64,000 nucleotides of DNA. Origin: Ixodes scapularis. Lineage: Eukaryota > Arthropoda > Arachnida > Ixodida > Ixodidae. The notes beneath the pieces were generated by a model. It was not told where the DNA came from. It did no database searches and was given only the letters and a program-made list of their open reading frames with translations. A program made the position numbers and the translations under genes. Where the stretch lies: contig NW_024609879.1 in NCBI RefSeq assembly GCF_016920785.2, positions 11,657,145-11,721,144 of the forward strand. Reading direction: 5' to 3'. Within the stretch, counting starts at the first letter, position 1; the number at the start of each line of letters is the position of its first letter. This document shows, in pieces, positions 11,634 through 21,965 of this stretch.

Positions 11634-11883
11634 TGCGGTGCTTTCCGCCCCGCAGGCTTCCAAATGTCCTTTAAACATTGAGCTCCAGAAACGAAAACGA
11701 AAAGAAGAAGAAAAAGATAAAAAAGCAAGAATTTCGAAAACAAAAGCAGCAGAGGATCACGGGAGGAAAGAAAAAGAAGAATTAAAACCGTAGTTGGTAG
11801 TCCAGCGGAGTGTCTATGTCTTTTTCTGTCCCTGTTTCTCACGCTTCATCTCTCCTCTAAGTTCAGCTGGCCCCACTCCAAGT
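11634..11883 (+). repeat. Left direct terminal repeat of the Penelope-like element
   Basis: 250 bp, nearly identical to 14247-14496. Differences seen include CTTCC against CGTCC, AACATTG against AATATTG, one change in the purine-rich tract, and CCACTCC against CCAGTCC. Confidence 0.85.
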
Positions 11884-11998
11884 AACATGCACCAACTGGC
11901 TCAACTGAAACCCGTAACTCAGTATCTTTCTAGTTATGTGAGCGCACCTTTTGTAAATCTTCATTCTCTCAAACCGCAGACCCTCTTGCCAAGGCAGG

Positions 11999-13753
11999 TT
12001 GTTGTCGCGCGCCATCAAAAAGAAAATCCTTCTTGACTACGTCCAGCAACCATTCGGCATTATCACGCCGTCCCAAGGGCATGGCATGCGAGTATCTAAG
12101 ATTTTGAGGTCGGAAACGTGGCTCCAACAACGAATGCTCACAGACTTCCTGCGATCCCGATGTGAAAACCAGAATGCCTTCAAGAATTTTCTCACAATGA
12201 CTAGGCACTCAACAGAAACCATCTGGAAAGAGTGGTTTCTACCGATCCTGAAATACCATCTGGCAAGACGCAACCAAAACAATCCCAAAGGATGGCCTGT
12301 CCAAGTCATGGGAGACGTCGACATATCAGAAAAGACCAGGGAAGTGTTAGAAAAAGGCCCAAAATATGCCTTACCTCCTAAGCTTGAGCCAGTGGACAAG
12401 CTAGCCATGGTGCGAAACATCGCATCTAAAACTTATGATGAAAAGGCCTCGCAAGTAATCAGTGAAGGAGTGGATTGCCTGATAAGCCATCGGAAGCAGG
12501 AAATTCCACGTACGAGCTTCCAATCCACCATTCAAGAGCTACGAGAGAAGGACCTGAAACTTTGCGTCTCAGACAAAGAAGGTGGCTTCGTGGTTTTAGG
12601 ATCGGGAGCATATGGTGGAAAGGCGTCTCAAGCTTTGGCCAAGAACTTTATCCAGGTTGATAAAAAACAAGGCAAGGTTGCTAAACAGGTCATCATGAGA
12701 TTGCTGCAAGATAACCAACTAACCAGCCTGCACACGAAGATCAAGGGAACAAAGGAAGGATTTTTAGAAGTTTTTTTCTCAGCCAAGACGCATAAAGAAG
12801 GCGTGCCGTTTCGTGCTATTGCGTCAGAAAGGAGAACCTGGCAAGCACATCTTTCAACCTTCCTATCAAGGCAAATGTCGTTAATACAGTGCAATGACCC
12901 ATACATGATCCGAAATTCAGAGGAAGTGATTTCATACCTTCAGCAAACGGGATCCGAAATAACATCAGGATTTTCAATCGGCATACAAGACATGTACTAT
13001 TCTATACCGCATGCAGACCTCATGGTGATTCTCAAACGCACCATAGAAGAGCAAGGCTGTACATCTTTCCAAAACGCGGCGGGCATAAACGTGGACACCT
13101 TCCTAGAGCTGCTCAGCGCGTACCTGACAGCTACAGTTGTTGCACACCAAGAACAACACTTTGTACAAAGAAGTGGGGTGTGTATTGGCTCTCGTGTGGC
13201 CCCACTATTGTGCGACTTGTTCCTTGCAGCACGAGACAGAATCATCCAAGAAAAATTACAAGACAAAAGAATCCTTGCCATCTTCAGGTATGTTGACGAT
13301 TTCCTAATTCTTCACACCAAAGAAAAGGAAGAAGATCAAAGCAAAGGATGCATCGACACGGTGTTGAGATGCTTCGGGGAAAGTTGCCCGAAATTGTGCT
13401 TCACACACGAGCCAGCAACAAATAGGTGCATCAAGTTTTTAGATCTAAAACTGGAATTTAATGAGGGACATGTATGCTGGAGATACGAACCCAGGTCGAA
13501 CAAAGGGTTTTTGCCATTTGCATCTGAACATTCTAAGACCATCAAGCGAAGTGTTGCCATCACCGCCCTTGCAACGGCTCTGAACAAATCATGTCATCAC
13601 GCAATAGAGGCGAGTTTTCAAAAACAAATCTCCCGATTACGTGAATCTGGGTATCCAAATGACCTATTGATATGCGTATGCGAGAACATCTGCACAAAAC
13701 TCAGGCGAAGGTCAACTCATCTTGAAGAAACTACGAAGGCAAAAGAAAAATAG
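11999..13753 (+). CDS. Penelope-like reverse transcriptase
   Basis: The open frame encodes up to 584 residues; it opens upstream of the first in-frame ATG at 12086, so the true start is unclear and may lie in a neighbouring frame or unit. RT landmarks are in order: LCVSDKEGGFVVLGSG (finger region), the Penelope-typical SAKTHKEGVPFRAI (12780s), the first catalytic aspartate in GIQDMYYSIP (about 12990), GSRVAPLLCDLFLA, and the catalytic FRYVDDFLIL (13287-13316), followed by a KFLDLKLEF thumb motif. The frame ends at TAG 13751-13753, but the next codons continue in the same frame straight into the GIY-YIG endonuclease, so the stop is best read as a single nonsense mutation in a once continuous RT-endonuclease protein. 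Related elements normally encode the two domains as one polypeptide. Confidence 0.85.
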   Translation: MLSRAIKKKILLDYVQQPFGIITPSQGHGMRVSKILRSETWLQQRMLTDFLRSRCENQNAFKNFLTMTRHSTETIWKEWFLPILKYHLARRNQNNPKGWPVQVMGDVDISEKTREVLEKGPKYALPPKLEPVDKLAMVRNIASKTYDEKASQVISEGVDCLISHRKQEIPRTSFQSTIQELREKDLKLCVSDKEGGFVVLGSGAYGGKASQALAKNFIQVDKKQGKVAKQVIMRLLQDNQLTSLHTKIKGTKEGFLEVFFSAKTHKEGVPFRAIASERRTWQAHLSTFLSRQMSLIQCNDPYMIRNSEEVISYLQQTGSEITSGFSIGIQDMYYSIPHADLMVILKRTIEEQGCTSFQNAAGINVDTFLELLSAYLTATVVAHQEQHFVQRSGVCIGSRVAPLLCDLFLAARDRIIQEKLQDKRILAIFRYVDDFLILHTKEKEEDQSKGCIDTVLRCFGESCPKLCFTHEPATNRCIKFLDLKLEFNEGHVCWRYEPRSNKGFLPFASEHSKTIKRSVAITALATALNKSCHHAIEASFQKQISRLRESGYPNDLLICVCENICTKLRRRSTHLEETTKAKEK

Positions 13754-14287
13754 AAAATCGCAGTATTACCTTATGTCCATGCAATAACGCACAAACTAAA
13801 GAAGATAGCCGCAAGGCAGGACATAAGGGTCGTGTGCTCTACCCCAAACAAAGCATACTCCATGTGCAGAAAAGTAAATGAAGACACCAACCAGAAAAAA
13901 CAAATCTGCAATGCTTCGCACAAGACACAGTATGCCCCATGCGAGACCGGGGTCGTTTACCACATTCCACTATCATGTGGAAAATGTTATATGGGCCAGA
14001 CGGGCAGATGCGTAAACGAAAGGATGAGAGAGCATGCAGCATCGGTTAAAGGAACAACGGCAGGCCATCTACCAGCGCACTGCCGCTCGTGCAGATGCAG
14101 TGCAGAGCTCAACAATATTACCATCATAGCAAAAAACAAAAACACGTATGCTCGGGAAATGATAGAGACCATGGCCATAGAGGGGAACCAAGCGACATGC
14201 GTCAGCGAGCCATCAATCAAGCTTAGCACCAAAGAGAAGCAATTTTTGCGGTGCTTTCCGCCCCGCAGGCGTCCAAATGTCCTTTAA
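13754..14287 (+). CDS. GIY-YIG endonuclease domain of the Penelope-like element
   Basis: Same frame as the RT upstream and separated from it only by one TAG. After a linker containing paired cysteines (CRKVNEDTNQKKQIC), the domain shows TGVVYHIPLSCGKCYMGQTG, matching the GIY...YIG pattern of Penelope endonucleases (VVY...YMGQT), then a conserved arginine in NERMREH, a His/Cys cluster HCRSCRC, and the catalytic glutamate region REMIETMAIEGN. It nicks target DNA to prime reverse transcription in this family. The last residues are encoded within the right direct repeat. Confidence 0.8.
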   Translation, partial: KIAVLPYVHAITHKLKKIAARQDIRVVCSTPNKAYSMCRKVNEDTNQKKQICNASHKTQYAPCETGVVYHIPLSCGKCYMGQTGRCVNERMREHAASVKGTTAGHLPAHCRSCRCSAELNNITIIAKNKNTYAREMIETMAIEGNQATCVSEPSIKLSTKEKQFLRCFPPRRRPNVL

Positions 14288-14496
14288 ATATTGAGCTCCA
14301 GAAACGAAAACGAAAAGAAGAAGAAAAAGATAAGAAAGCAAGAATTTCGAAAACAAAAGCAGCAGAGGATCACGGGAGGAAAGAAAAAGAAGAATTAAAA
14401 CCGTAGTTGGTAGTCCAGCGGAGTGTCTATGTCTTTTTCTGTCCCTGTTTCTCACGCTTCATCTCTCCTCTAAGTTCAGCTGGCCCCAGTCCAAGT
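14247..14496 (+). repeat. Right direct terminal repeat of the Penelope-like element
   Basis: 250 bp, same orientation and nearly the same sequence as 11634-11883; it contains the end of the endonuclease ORF. Confidence 0.85.
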
Positions 14497-15203
14497 TCAA
14501 ATATAGGTCGACCTTTTTTTATTTTTAAGAACAGGGGAAATTTTGGGCAAAAGAAAGAAAAAAACCTTTATTTACATCACTCTCAGCTAAATCACGGGGC
14601 GATGCCAAAAACTTCATCACCGTCAGAAATTCTGGACATGTTATCATCGTCCGAAGCTTCGTCAGCTGGGTAGACATCCTCGCAAATTCGCAGCAATACT
14701 TCACTGACACCGTTGTAAAATGACGACAAGAAACGAAAAAAGGTGCGAAACGACGGAAGACAAAATACAAAGACGCAAGCAAAGACGCTGTGTCGCCATG
14801 AGCAACACGCGAGCCGAGCCGCCTCAAGCAACTAACAAAAATAACATCTTTTTTTTTTTTTTTTTTGTGCGCGTTTGCGAGGTTGGAGGGTAAAGCGCAT
14901 GGCGCATCGCGTTCCTCTCCTTACCCGTTGCCCAGCAAGGGGAACGCTAGAGGCGCGATGTCGAAATCCGACGCCCGAGGGGTGCGCGCGATAGCGGCAC
15001 CGGCCACCGCGGGCGGCGAGCCATTTCGGCAACCGAAAGCTTTTTGAAACAAGAAGCGGCGCGGCTCAGCGGCAACGCCGGCTCGGTGACTCGATAGCTT
15101 CATGCCTCCGGTAGGGTCGCAAAATTTGGTCGCGAATGTAGGTGTCGAAATTCTTTCGTCACAATTTCCAAAAAAAAGGTCGACTTATATTGATTTAACA
15201 CGG

Positions 15204-15690
15204 CAGTCAGCCACGCGACGAGACACACATTATGAAAGCGATTGGTGCGAGCGACCAAGGCGATGAGCGACTTTTTGAGAAGCCCAAGAACCGAGCGGCG
15301 CAAGCAGCGAGAGTGAGAAATCTTCGGCGCTCGGCGCCGGCTCTCGTAGCTTCTCGCCGTCGCTCGTCTGGTTGATCGCTATATTTCTAATATGCCGTTC
15401 AGAAAGGCGCTCTAAGTGCATACCATTGCATTGGGACCAGCCTTGCATCCAACCGTAACCAGTCTTGACTTTTTTTTTTTTTTTAGCCGCCCAGGTAGAA
15501 GTTAACATCGAACATACACCGTTTTCAAGCATGGCTCCTCGTTCATTGCTCGATTTACATTTTCGACAAATGACCGCAATGAAGCACAATTATTCTAGTT
15601 CAAAATGGTCACGAACGCTTGGCACGCACGCTTATACTGTAGCGCACCTAACGTAATTTAAAAGTAGAACGAAAACGGGACGAGATTCGC
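15204..15690. other. Non-coding stretch
   Basis: No supported gene. A T-run at 15469-15484 and short overlapping frames only. Confidence 0.35.
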
Positions 15691-16635
15691 TTACCGCTTC
15701 ACGGATCCTAGGCCTTCGGATCCTAGGCCTAACGGCCGTACTTGGAAGTCGCCTGCGGTCCGGCGATCGGACCAGTCGAGCCGGCCTGACGCAGGCTGAC
15801 CACGCCTGGTTGAACTATGAGAGGCGCCGTCCAGTTGAGAGCCAGAGACGCAGTAGAAACGGACCGCAAAACATCTGTCCCGTAACCGTAAACGAGCCAA
15901 CGACCCCCCACACCGCTCTATCTTCGCCATCTCCGCGACGACCGGAACTGGAAGCCGCGAAGTTAGAAAAGCCGCGGCAGCGGAAGCCACTGGACGGAAG
16001 CTTTAAGTTTCGGTTTCGCTTTTCTCCAAAGCAGGCTACGGTCGCTACGGTTTCGGGCTGGTGGGTTTGTCGGGTTTGTGGCTGGTTGCGACGACGCGAG
16101 GGGCCGCGAAAAGACGCCAAGTTGGCCGAGTACGAGTCACGGCCCACGATACGAGCAACGGGCCGTTTGCCGCTGTCGACCGGCGATGCGGTATCCGCGG
16201 CTTGGTGTCACGATCGGTTTGTTGCCGTGCACGTTGACTCAAAGCTCGAAGTTATGCAGTTCCGTTCCGGCACCAGCCGCACCACGTTTTCCGGTGCATC
16301 GCACGTGGAGGCCTTTCGACGCATTCAGTGAACGTAAAGATCGTGCCCGCTGTCTTCGGTGCTGTGGAAGAAGTTGGGAGACGGAAGGCGTTTAGGACTC
16401 CAGGCCGGGCCGCCGGTTCACTCTGAACGAGAGGCGACGTGTGTGTGCACGCTTTGAGGAAGCCTCCGCGTTTCGCCGCGCTAGACCTCGCCGATCGCGA
16501 CCAGACCAACCGGACCCCGAGTCCGAGAGGCTCTTGCGGAGCCAGGAACTGCACCGAGGTAGGAGCTGCTCGTTCTGCGCTACCATGCAGTGCTCTACAG
16601 TGCTCGGAGCTCTCGGTGTCATTCGTGCTTGCACC
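15691..16635. other. CpG-rich block, possible promoter or first-exon region
   Basis: About 900 bp clearly richer in G+C and CpG than its surroundings. It starts with a short tandem duplication of GGATCCTAGGCCTTC (about 15704-15732). On the minus strand a frame at 15990 begins MASAAAAFLTSRLPVPVVAE, which could be a first exon; opposite plus-strand frames are Arg/Ser-rich. No splice chain or family could be established. Confidence 0.25.
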
Positions 16636-16985
16636 GAAGCCTTTGTGACCCCTTCGGACGCGCAAGTCGTACTTCGCAAAGGTTTGGACGGGGCCGCCCT
16701 CACCGAGCAGCTCCGCTATATTCCGCTTACTTATGATCGCAATAAAAGCTTGCGTTCTCGGTAAAAAAATTGCGGGACCGCTCTCCGCGCCGCCGACGAG
16801 GTTGGCCGCCGCCATGTTCTCAGCTGTTCACTCGCTCCCGCAGCGAGCGCCTTCCGATAATCCTCCCCGTTCCAAAATGCGATGCGCTTTGCGCATTATG
16901 CCGTTTACATGACCGCATATTGGATGCGGCAACTGGATTCAATGCGACTAAGTCGCATTCGTGTAAACGTGGCTTATGTTCTTTT
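16636..16985. repeat. Dispersed repeat, copy 1
   Basis: GCACCGAAGCC followed by a GC-rich body, TTCTCAGCTGTTCACTCGCT and CCCGTTCCAAAATGCGATGC, ending in a short hairpin (ATGCGACTAAGTCGCAT). The same order of blocks recurs in the same orientation at 36133-36570, inside the large transposon, with moderate divergence and small indels. Confidence 0.65.
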
Positions 16986-17437
16986 TCGACATGTATGGTG
17001 TATGTAACGATAGTGGTGGTGAACGATGGACGTTTTTGTTGGAAGATGGCGGTCGTCTTTCTGCATGTATGATTTGGTTATACCGGTGGTCCTGTGGTAT
17101 AAGCGTTTTGTTAGAAAGACGGCAGTCGCCTACGTCATCGGACGCAAAATCATACCAGCCACACCGAATCATATCGGCAAGCAAAGTGGCTGCCAGTTTA
17201 GACAGACCCGGAGCCATAGCGGTGCCGGTATCTCCAGTTATGCAGAAAGCCAAACCAAACTAGCTGCATTCATAACAAAAAGAAATTATGTTGGTGTCGT
17301 ACCAGATCTGTAGAAGCAGCAGGTTTGTTTCTTGTGCGTTTTTCCAATAGGGTAGGCGACATGTAATAATCAGACTGGGGGACATTAGGCGTTTAAGTTC
17401 ATTTTGTTTCTACCTTTCTTTATGTTTTTGCTATCAA

Positions 17438-17996
17438 TAAAGCTATACGCACTCCGGAGTGCACTTCGGACGGAAATGGCTATACGCACTCCGCTAATCT
17501 CGTATTTAAAACAAATGGTGGCAAAGAGTTTTCTGAACGATGGCATAGCATAGGGGTTAAGGTGTCTGCTTCATACACAAGGGGACGCAGGTCGATCCGC
17601 GGAAAGCTTTTTTTTTTCGAGGTATTTGGCGATATTTACGACATTTTGTTTTTACAAAAAACACAAAAAAAAACAAAAAAAAAAAAACGAATGTTGTCGA
17701 CGAAGTTTTGGAGAACTAAATAGTATGGGACTCCATTTTCGGAGGTGCGATCGGGGACAGCGGGGCTTGGGTTGCCGGCTGGACGCCGCGAAGCGGCGTG
17801 TGCTGGTTAAGTTTTGTAATTAGCAGCCACATACTGTCGCCGCGGAGCGGCGTGAACGCAGGCGGGGGGCTGTGTTAACGCGCTCCCCAGTGATACACGC
17901 GCCGTTCGAAAAGGGTGGCCCGAGCGGCATGAGCTCTCAGCGGAGTGCGAATAGTCATTTCCGTCCGAAGTGCACTCCGGAGTGTGTATAGCTTTA
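17438..17996. mobile_element. 559-bp MITE with about 57-bp terminal inverted repeats
   Basis: The left end TAAAGCTATACGCACTCCGG continues for about 57 bp. It is matched in reverse complement by the right end (17940-17996) with about three mismatches, including the internal AGTGCACTTCGGACGGAAAT block. TA at each tip would be a mariner-like target site. The interior holds a tRNA-like segment, an A-rich run (17655-17690) and a 3' part that resembles 37055-37115. No ORF. Confidence 0.75.
17541..17606 (+). other. tRNA-like (SINE-like) segment inside the MITE
   Basis: TAGCATAGGGGTTAAGGTGT resembles a pol III A box region, CTGCTTCATACACAAGG sits where an anticodon arm would be, and CAGGTCGATCC resembles a B box one base short, followed by a T-run (pol III terminator-like). 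It does not fold into a clean cloverleaf by eye, so it is better read as tRNA-derived than as a working tRNA gene. Confidence 0.3.
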
Positions 17997-18174
17997 CTCT
18001 TGAATTTTCTAGCAGCTCTATTTTTTGTAAGGGATTTCGCCACCACTAAAAAACGTGACATCTACACTCTTCTTTTTTTACATCACACAATTGTAACCTT
18101 GGAAAGTGTGCCGGTTCGGCAAACGCCAAGAGACCGCGCGTCTCTACGGCACAGGCATTAGCTTAGGAGAAATA

Positions 18175-18667
18175 TCATGCTGCTCGCTCTTGTAACGTTT
18201 TTCTCGCTCCAGCTTTATGAAACAAATCGGTGGTAGCAAGCTGATGTTGGGACAGGACGTGAGAGCTAGCATGACCCGTGATTAACACTTTGGGACGGCG
18301 ACTGAATGCTTGAACTGCCATCAGACGGCACTTGAACGCTCCACAAAAGCGTCGTCGGAGGAGCATTGGAGGACGGCGCCCAGAACATGCCCACAATTCC
18401 GCCGCACGACAATCCTTCTCACACTGCGGAAAGAGCCACAGGTTTTGAAGAAGATACGCTCTTTTCAAATAACGAAATAACACAGGGCAGAAGCATAGTT
18501 AGAATCAAGCATAGCTTAGCAAGCACACGGAACACGAAAAAGGTTGAAACAGCAGCCCACTTCGCAGAAACAAAAGGAAGTTGCTTACCGGCGTTTGCAC
18601 GAGTCGTCCATGCTGTCCTAAACTTACGGGCGTTGGCACGACGCAGCGTCTCCCAACTCACGGTCAT
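18175..18667 (-). CDS. Candidate two-exon ORF, unknown
   Basis: On the minus strand an ATG at 18667 opens MTVSWETLRRANARKFRTAW and runs to a strong donor (GCCG|GTAAGCAAC near 18588). Further on, an acceptor (CTCTTTCCGCAG near 18424) leads into an open segment CEKDCRAAELWACSGRRPP ending at 18175. The donor phase does not match the longest second segment, so either another exon intervenes or these are unrelated. No domain is recognised. Confidence 0.2.
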
Positions 18668-18997
18668 AGCTTGCTATTCTTGAACACGGTCGTCGTAAGG
18701 AAGATAACTAAAATATCCGCTAAAACGGCTAAAACGTAAAAAGAAGGAGATTTCTGAAGCCACTGCAACTCCAACGGCCGTTCAACGTCAGCCCCAACCG
18801 AAACTGGTTGCAATAGCGCTGGTCTTGCGCAGTCTTCAAGAGACGTTTTTTTTTTTCTTTTTTAGAACGAAAGGAAGCAAACCATTATTATATTAGTAGC
18901 AATATGAATTTCGCTACAATAATGATGTAAAACATTTTCAAAAATTTACTAAATCTTAGATTTTATTTAAACTTTAGGTTGTTTCTTTTTTTGTGCA

Positions 18998-19048
18998 AAA
19001 CCGAAACTAACTCAAGCAACGCAACGTTGCTTGAGTTAGTTTCGGTTT
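18998..19048. repeat. Perfect 24-bp hairpin with 3-base loop
   Basis: 18998-19021 is the exact reverse complement of 19025-19048, with loop CAA. The stem includes the CTAACTCAAGCAACG core. It is followed by a CGCGTG/GTGTGTG simple-sequence tract to about 19130. Confidence 0.7.
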
Positions 19049-19130
19049 GCGCGCGTGCATGCGTGTGTAGGTGCCTGCGCGCGTGTATGTGTGTACCTGC
19101 GCGCGCGCAAGCGTCTGTTTGTGCTTTCTA

Positions 19131-21379
19131 TTGAACTGCGCCAGCAAGACGACCAATTGAATGTCCCTGGCCACTGTTAAAAACGCACTTATTTATTAAT
19201 TTTATTAGGATTTTGATTATTGTCGTTGTGATTAAAGCATGGCCCTGTGTCTATAGGCTCGTAAAGAAAATTTATTGGTTCCCTGGCTTTAGGCACAGGG
19301 CCCTAGACTTTTCTATAGCTGGCTGTAGCTGAATGTATAAATTTCTAAGGCCGACCATACAAGGCTATAAGAGGTGATAGCCTGTCATTTAATTTTCCAT
19401 AGACGACCATACACCATTTTTTATGGGATGTCTCGGACTGGTTAATTATGGGTTCTGCCTCTTTATGTCTGTGAGTTATTGTGCATGTAATCATATTTTC
19501 GCGTGAACATATAATCTAGGTTTACATGGTAATGTGACAGGTTCTAGCAGCACGTCATGAATATTTGTCGAACATATTTACTTTATTTTGATTTCATGTC
19601 ATGTTGTCTGATATAAACTCGAGACTAACTGAATTTCTTGCTGTACACTTCCATCAATAAATATTTGTAAAAAACGCAAGTATTCAGCATTTCTCCTTGC
19701 TTTCAGATTTCTGAGTGCGGAGTAATTTGTAAGAATATTAGATATGAACTCAGATATAAAATTTCGTTTGCCAACATAAAAATTGTATGCAAAAGAGACA
19801 CTTTTTTATCAGCTATTTGCATGAATTACAACTGACATAATAAAAAAAAGACTACTAACAAGCGTTGGTGTTCAAGCAGAAATCTAATCTGTACGTTATG
19901 AAGAGAGCCATCTATAAGCTTTCCAAAACCTTTTCGTATTATTTATTTAGCACCCTCTTCTACACCCTTCAGTAAATGGAGGGTGTAACAGGAAACAGCG
20001 CGCCTTTTAGGTTTATTAATATGAGGGTTTATTATTAGATTTAAAGGTGATAAAAATGTGTAGCTCATGGTGTAAGTTGCTACAACACCCCTTGTACACC
20101 CTTAAATGTGTGAAAACTTGTACGGGGGGGGGGGGGGAGTGTACCTCCGGTAAGGAGTCTGATACTCCCGGAACGTAGCGGAAGCGTATCCGTTAAAATA
20201 AAACCGAACAGAAGAATCGCGACAAGTTTTCAACCTCAATGTTTTCATTCGACGCTTGTCAATCTGAGCAGCTTGCAAGCACTGCATGTGCTCCCTTTAG
20301 ATAATGAAAATAACACATGTTCATTGACTTCTTTGTACTATTCCAAAATAAAACAAGAAAGCAGCTTGATTTTTTTTACTGATACTGTTGATATTTTTTA
20401 TGAGTTTACCTCAAGTGGTACAGCTTGCAGCAAGAGGACTGGTACAGGGCAATGCATGCAATTACAGGAAAAATGACATTATTAGAGTCCCTAGCTCATT
20501 AAAAAGTTAAAAGTAATGTTGGAATGAACGGTTGCTTTCCCTTTATTGAATAAAGTTGAAGCAAAACAAAAATGAACGCAATTGCTCAAATAATTATCAG
20601 TACTTGAAAATCACTTACCCGAGGTCTCGTTTACCGGTTAAAAAGGTATCCGCAGGCAAGTTGTCATCGAAAAGATATGCCCGCATACACACACGCATAC
20701 CGCTCTTTCTTGAGCATTGTTTGTAATCCAACTCTATCGACGGCTACAGTTTTCTTCCGCATAAGTTGACGACATCCAAGGCTCTACATAAGTTCACTCG
20801 TTTATCTATCATCGAGATGTTCTCAAGAGCTTGGCTCAGAATAGTCTAGAAGGTTTTCCGTAACCTCAACAAAGTCGTCATGACATCAAGGATGACTGGC
20901 CACCATCAGCTGTTTCTGAACTATGCAGCTGAATATATGACGCACAAGCAACTGAACAGACGCGATCAAGCCACGAAAGGCAGGGTCGGCTGACTTGGTC
21001 TAGCAGAAGCATAGCCGCGGCATTCCCTACGCTGGCCAATGGTTGTTGAAATAAATCGCTCTCAAGCTACAATCTGGCACTCAGGCTAATTATTCGTTAA
21101 CCCTAAATGGGCACCATCTGGAAGGATGGATATCTCAAACTTATTAAAGATGTCCCGAACTGAATTAAACTACTTAAAACGTGAAGGAAACCCGTAAGAA
21201 ATTTACTCGCGCAGGTGTTCGTAAACGGGCAGGAAGACAGACACAGAAGTTTGTTTTCAAATCTCCTAGAAGTTTATTACGCACAGCATGTCCCGTAGAT
21301 AAGTACAAACGTGGAAGCGCTCTGCGAAATGTAAAAAGGTGCTTCTAAGCTTTTATACAGCTGAGAAGATTGCAAATCA
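19131..21379. other. AT-rich non-coding stretch
   Basis: Over 2 kb with no supported gene. A G-run sits at 20126-20139. Short overlapping frames only. Confidence 0.4.
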
Positions 21380-21965
21380 TACAAGAACAGGGGTAATTCT
21401 AAGGTATATATTGCCTATTCTCCCGGCAGCTGGAAAAATAATTTCCCGAAATTCTACCTGTAAACGCCTCTCATTGGCGGTAACAATCAGCTTGTCGAAC
21501 GATGTTTCATCGACAGATTGTTTTATAAACAGCTACTGTGAGTAGCCTTTTTTTTTTGTAAGAATTCACCCCAGATTGTCGCCGCAAATTTCTTGTAGGG
21601 CGGGCCCCGTGGGATAACGTTTCTGTAATGAGCCGTTGCAGAATGTCACCGCGAAGCTACGTGGACGGGACTGCTGGCCAATGATCGACACACCCGCGAA
21701 AAAAATGTCCCCGCAGTGTGAAATTCGCGTAACGAGTGTCGGTGATATGTTAGTGTCGACAAAATGGGTCCATCAAACGCGCATTCACGAAAAGTCGCCT
21801 ATGACACATGTTTTCACGAAATGCCGAGAGAACAAGAAAATAATTGTTGTCCGGTATAAGTTTCCCATAATTTCAGCCAGCTATTTAGAGGCGACTGCGG
21901 GCAGACTTTCGGGAAATTATTGTCCCGTCTGCCGGGAGAATAGACAGTCCCTGATTCTATAAATA
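21380..21965. repeat. Element with diverged inverted ends
   Basis: Left end GCCTATTCTCCCGGCAGCTG with AATAATTTCCCGAAA (about 21410-21450) is matched in inverted orientation near 21900-21950 (TTTCGGGAAATTATTGTCCC, GCCGGGAGAATAGAC). The interior is rich in TTCGCG/CGCGAA motifs. It looks like a decayed non-autonomous DNA element. Confidence 0.45.

Larger units (their letters stand above)
11634..14496 (+). mobile_element. Penelope-like retroelement with direct terminal repeats
   Basis: A 250-bp sequence at 11634-11883 (TGCGGTGCTTTCCGCCCCGC to CCACTCCAAGT) is repeated in the same orientation at 14247-14496 with only a handful of differences. Between the copies lie a reverse transcriptase and a GIY-YIG endonuclease in one reading frame. 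Direct pseudo-LTRs plus RT plus GIY-YIG is the architecture of Penelope-like elements, which often carry partial tandem copies rather than true LTRs. The coding region ends inside the right repeat (stop at 14285-14287), so the repeat includes the 3' end of the ORF. Total length about 2.86 kb. Confidence 0.85.
11552..15203. mobile_element. Possible pogo/Tigger-like element interrupted by a Penelope-like element
   Basis: ACCGTATTTACTCGAAAATT at 11552 is followed by a GGTCGAAC block, and a loosely complementary block (GGTCGACTTATATTGATTTA then ACACGG) ends near 15203. Between them, after the Penelope copy, the minus strand at about 14592-14700 reads into a very acidic tail (CEDVYPADEASDDDNMS), the kind of C terminus seen in pogo/Tigger transposases. 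Adenine-rich tracts lie at both junctions. The terminal match is weak, so this is a tentative host element for the Penelope insertion. Confidence 0.3.

Noticed and set aside
15810..16331. Arg/Ser-rich ORF in the CpG-rich block
   Set aside because: Opposite-strand and alternative frames are equally long; the openness comes from GC content.
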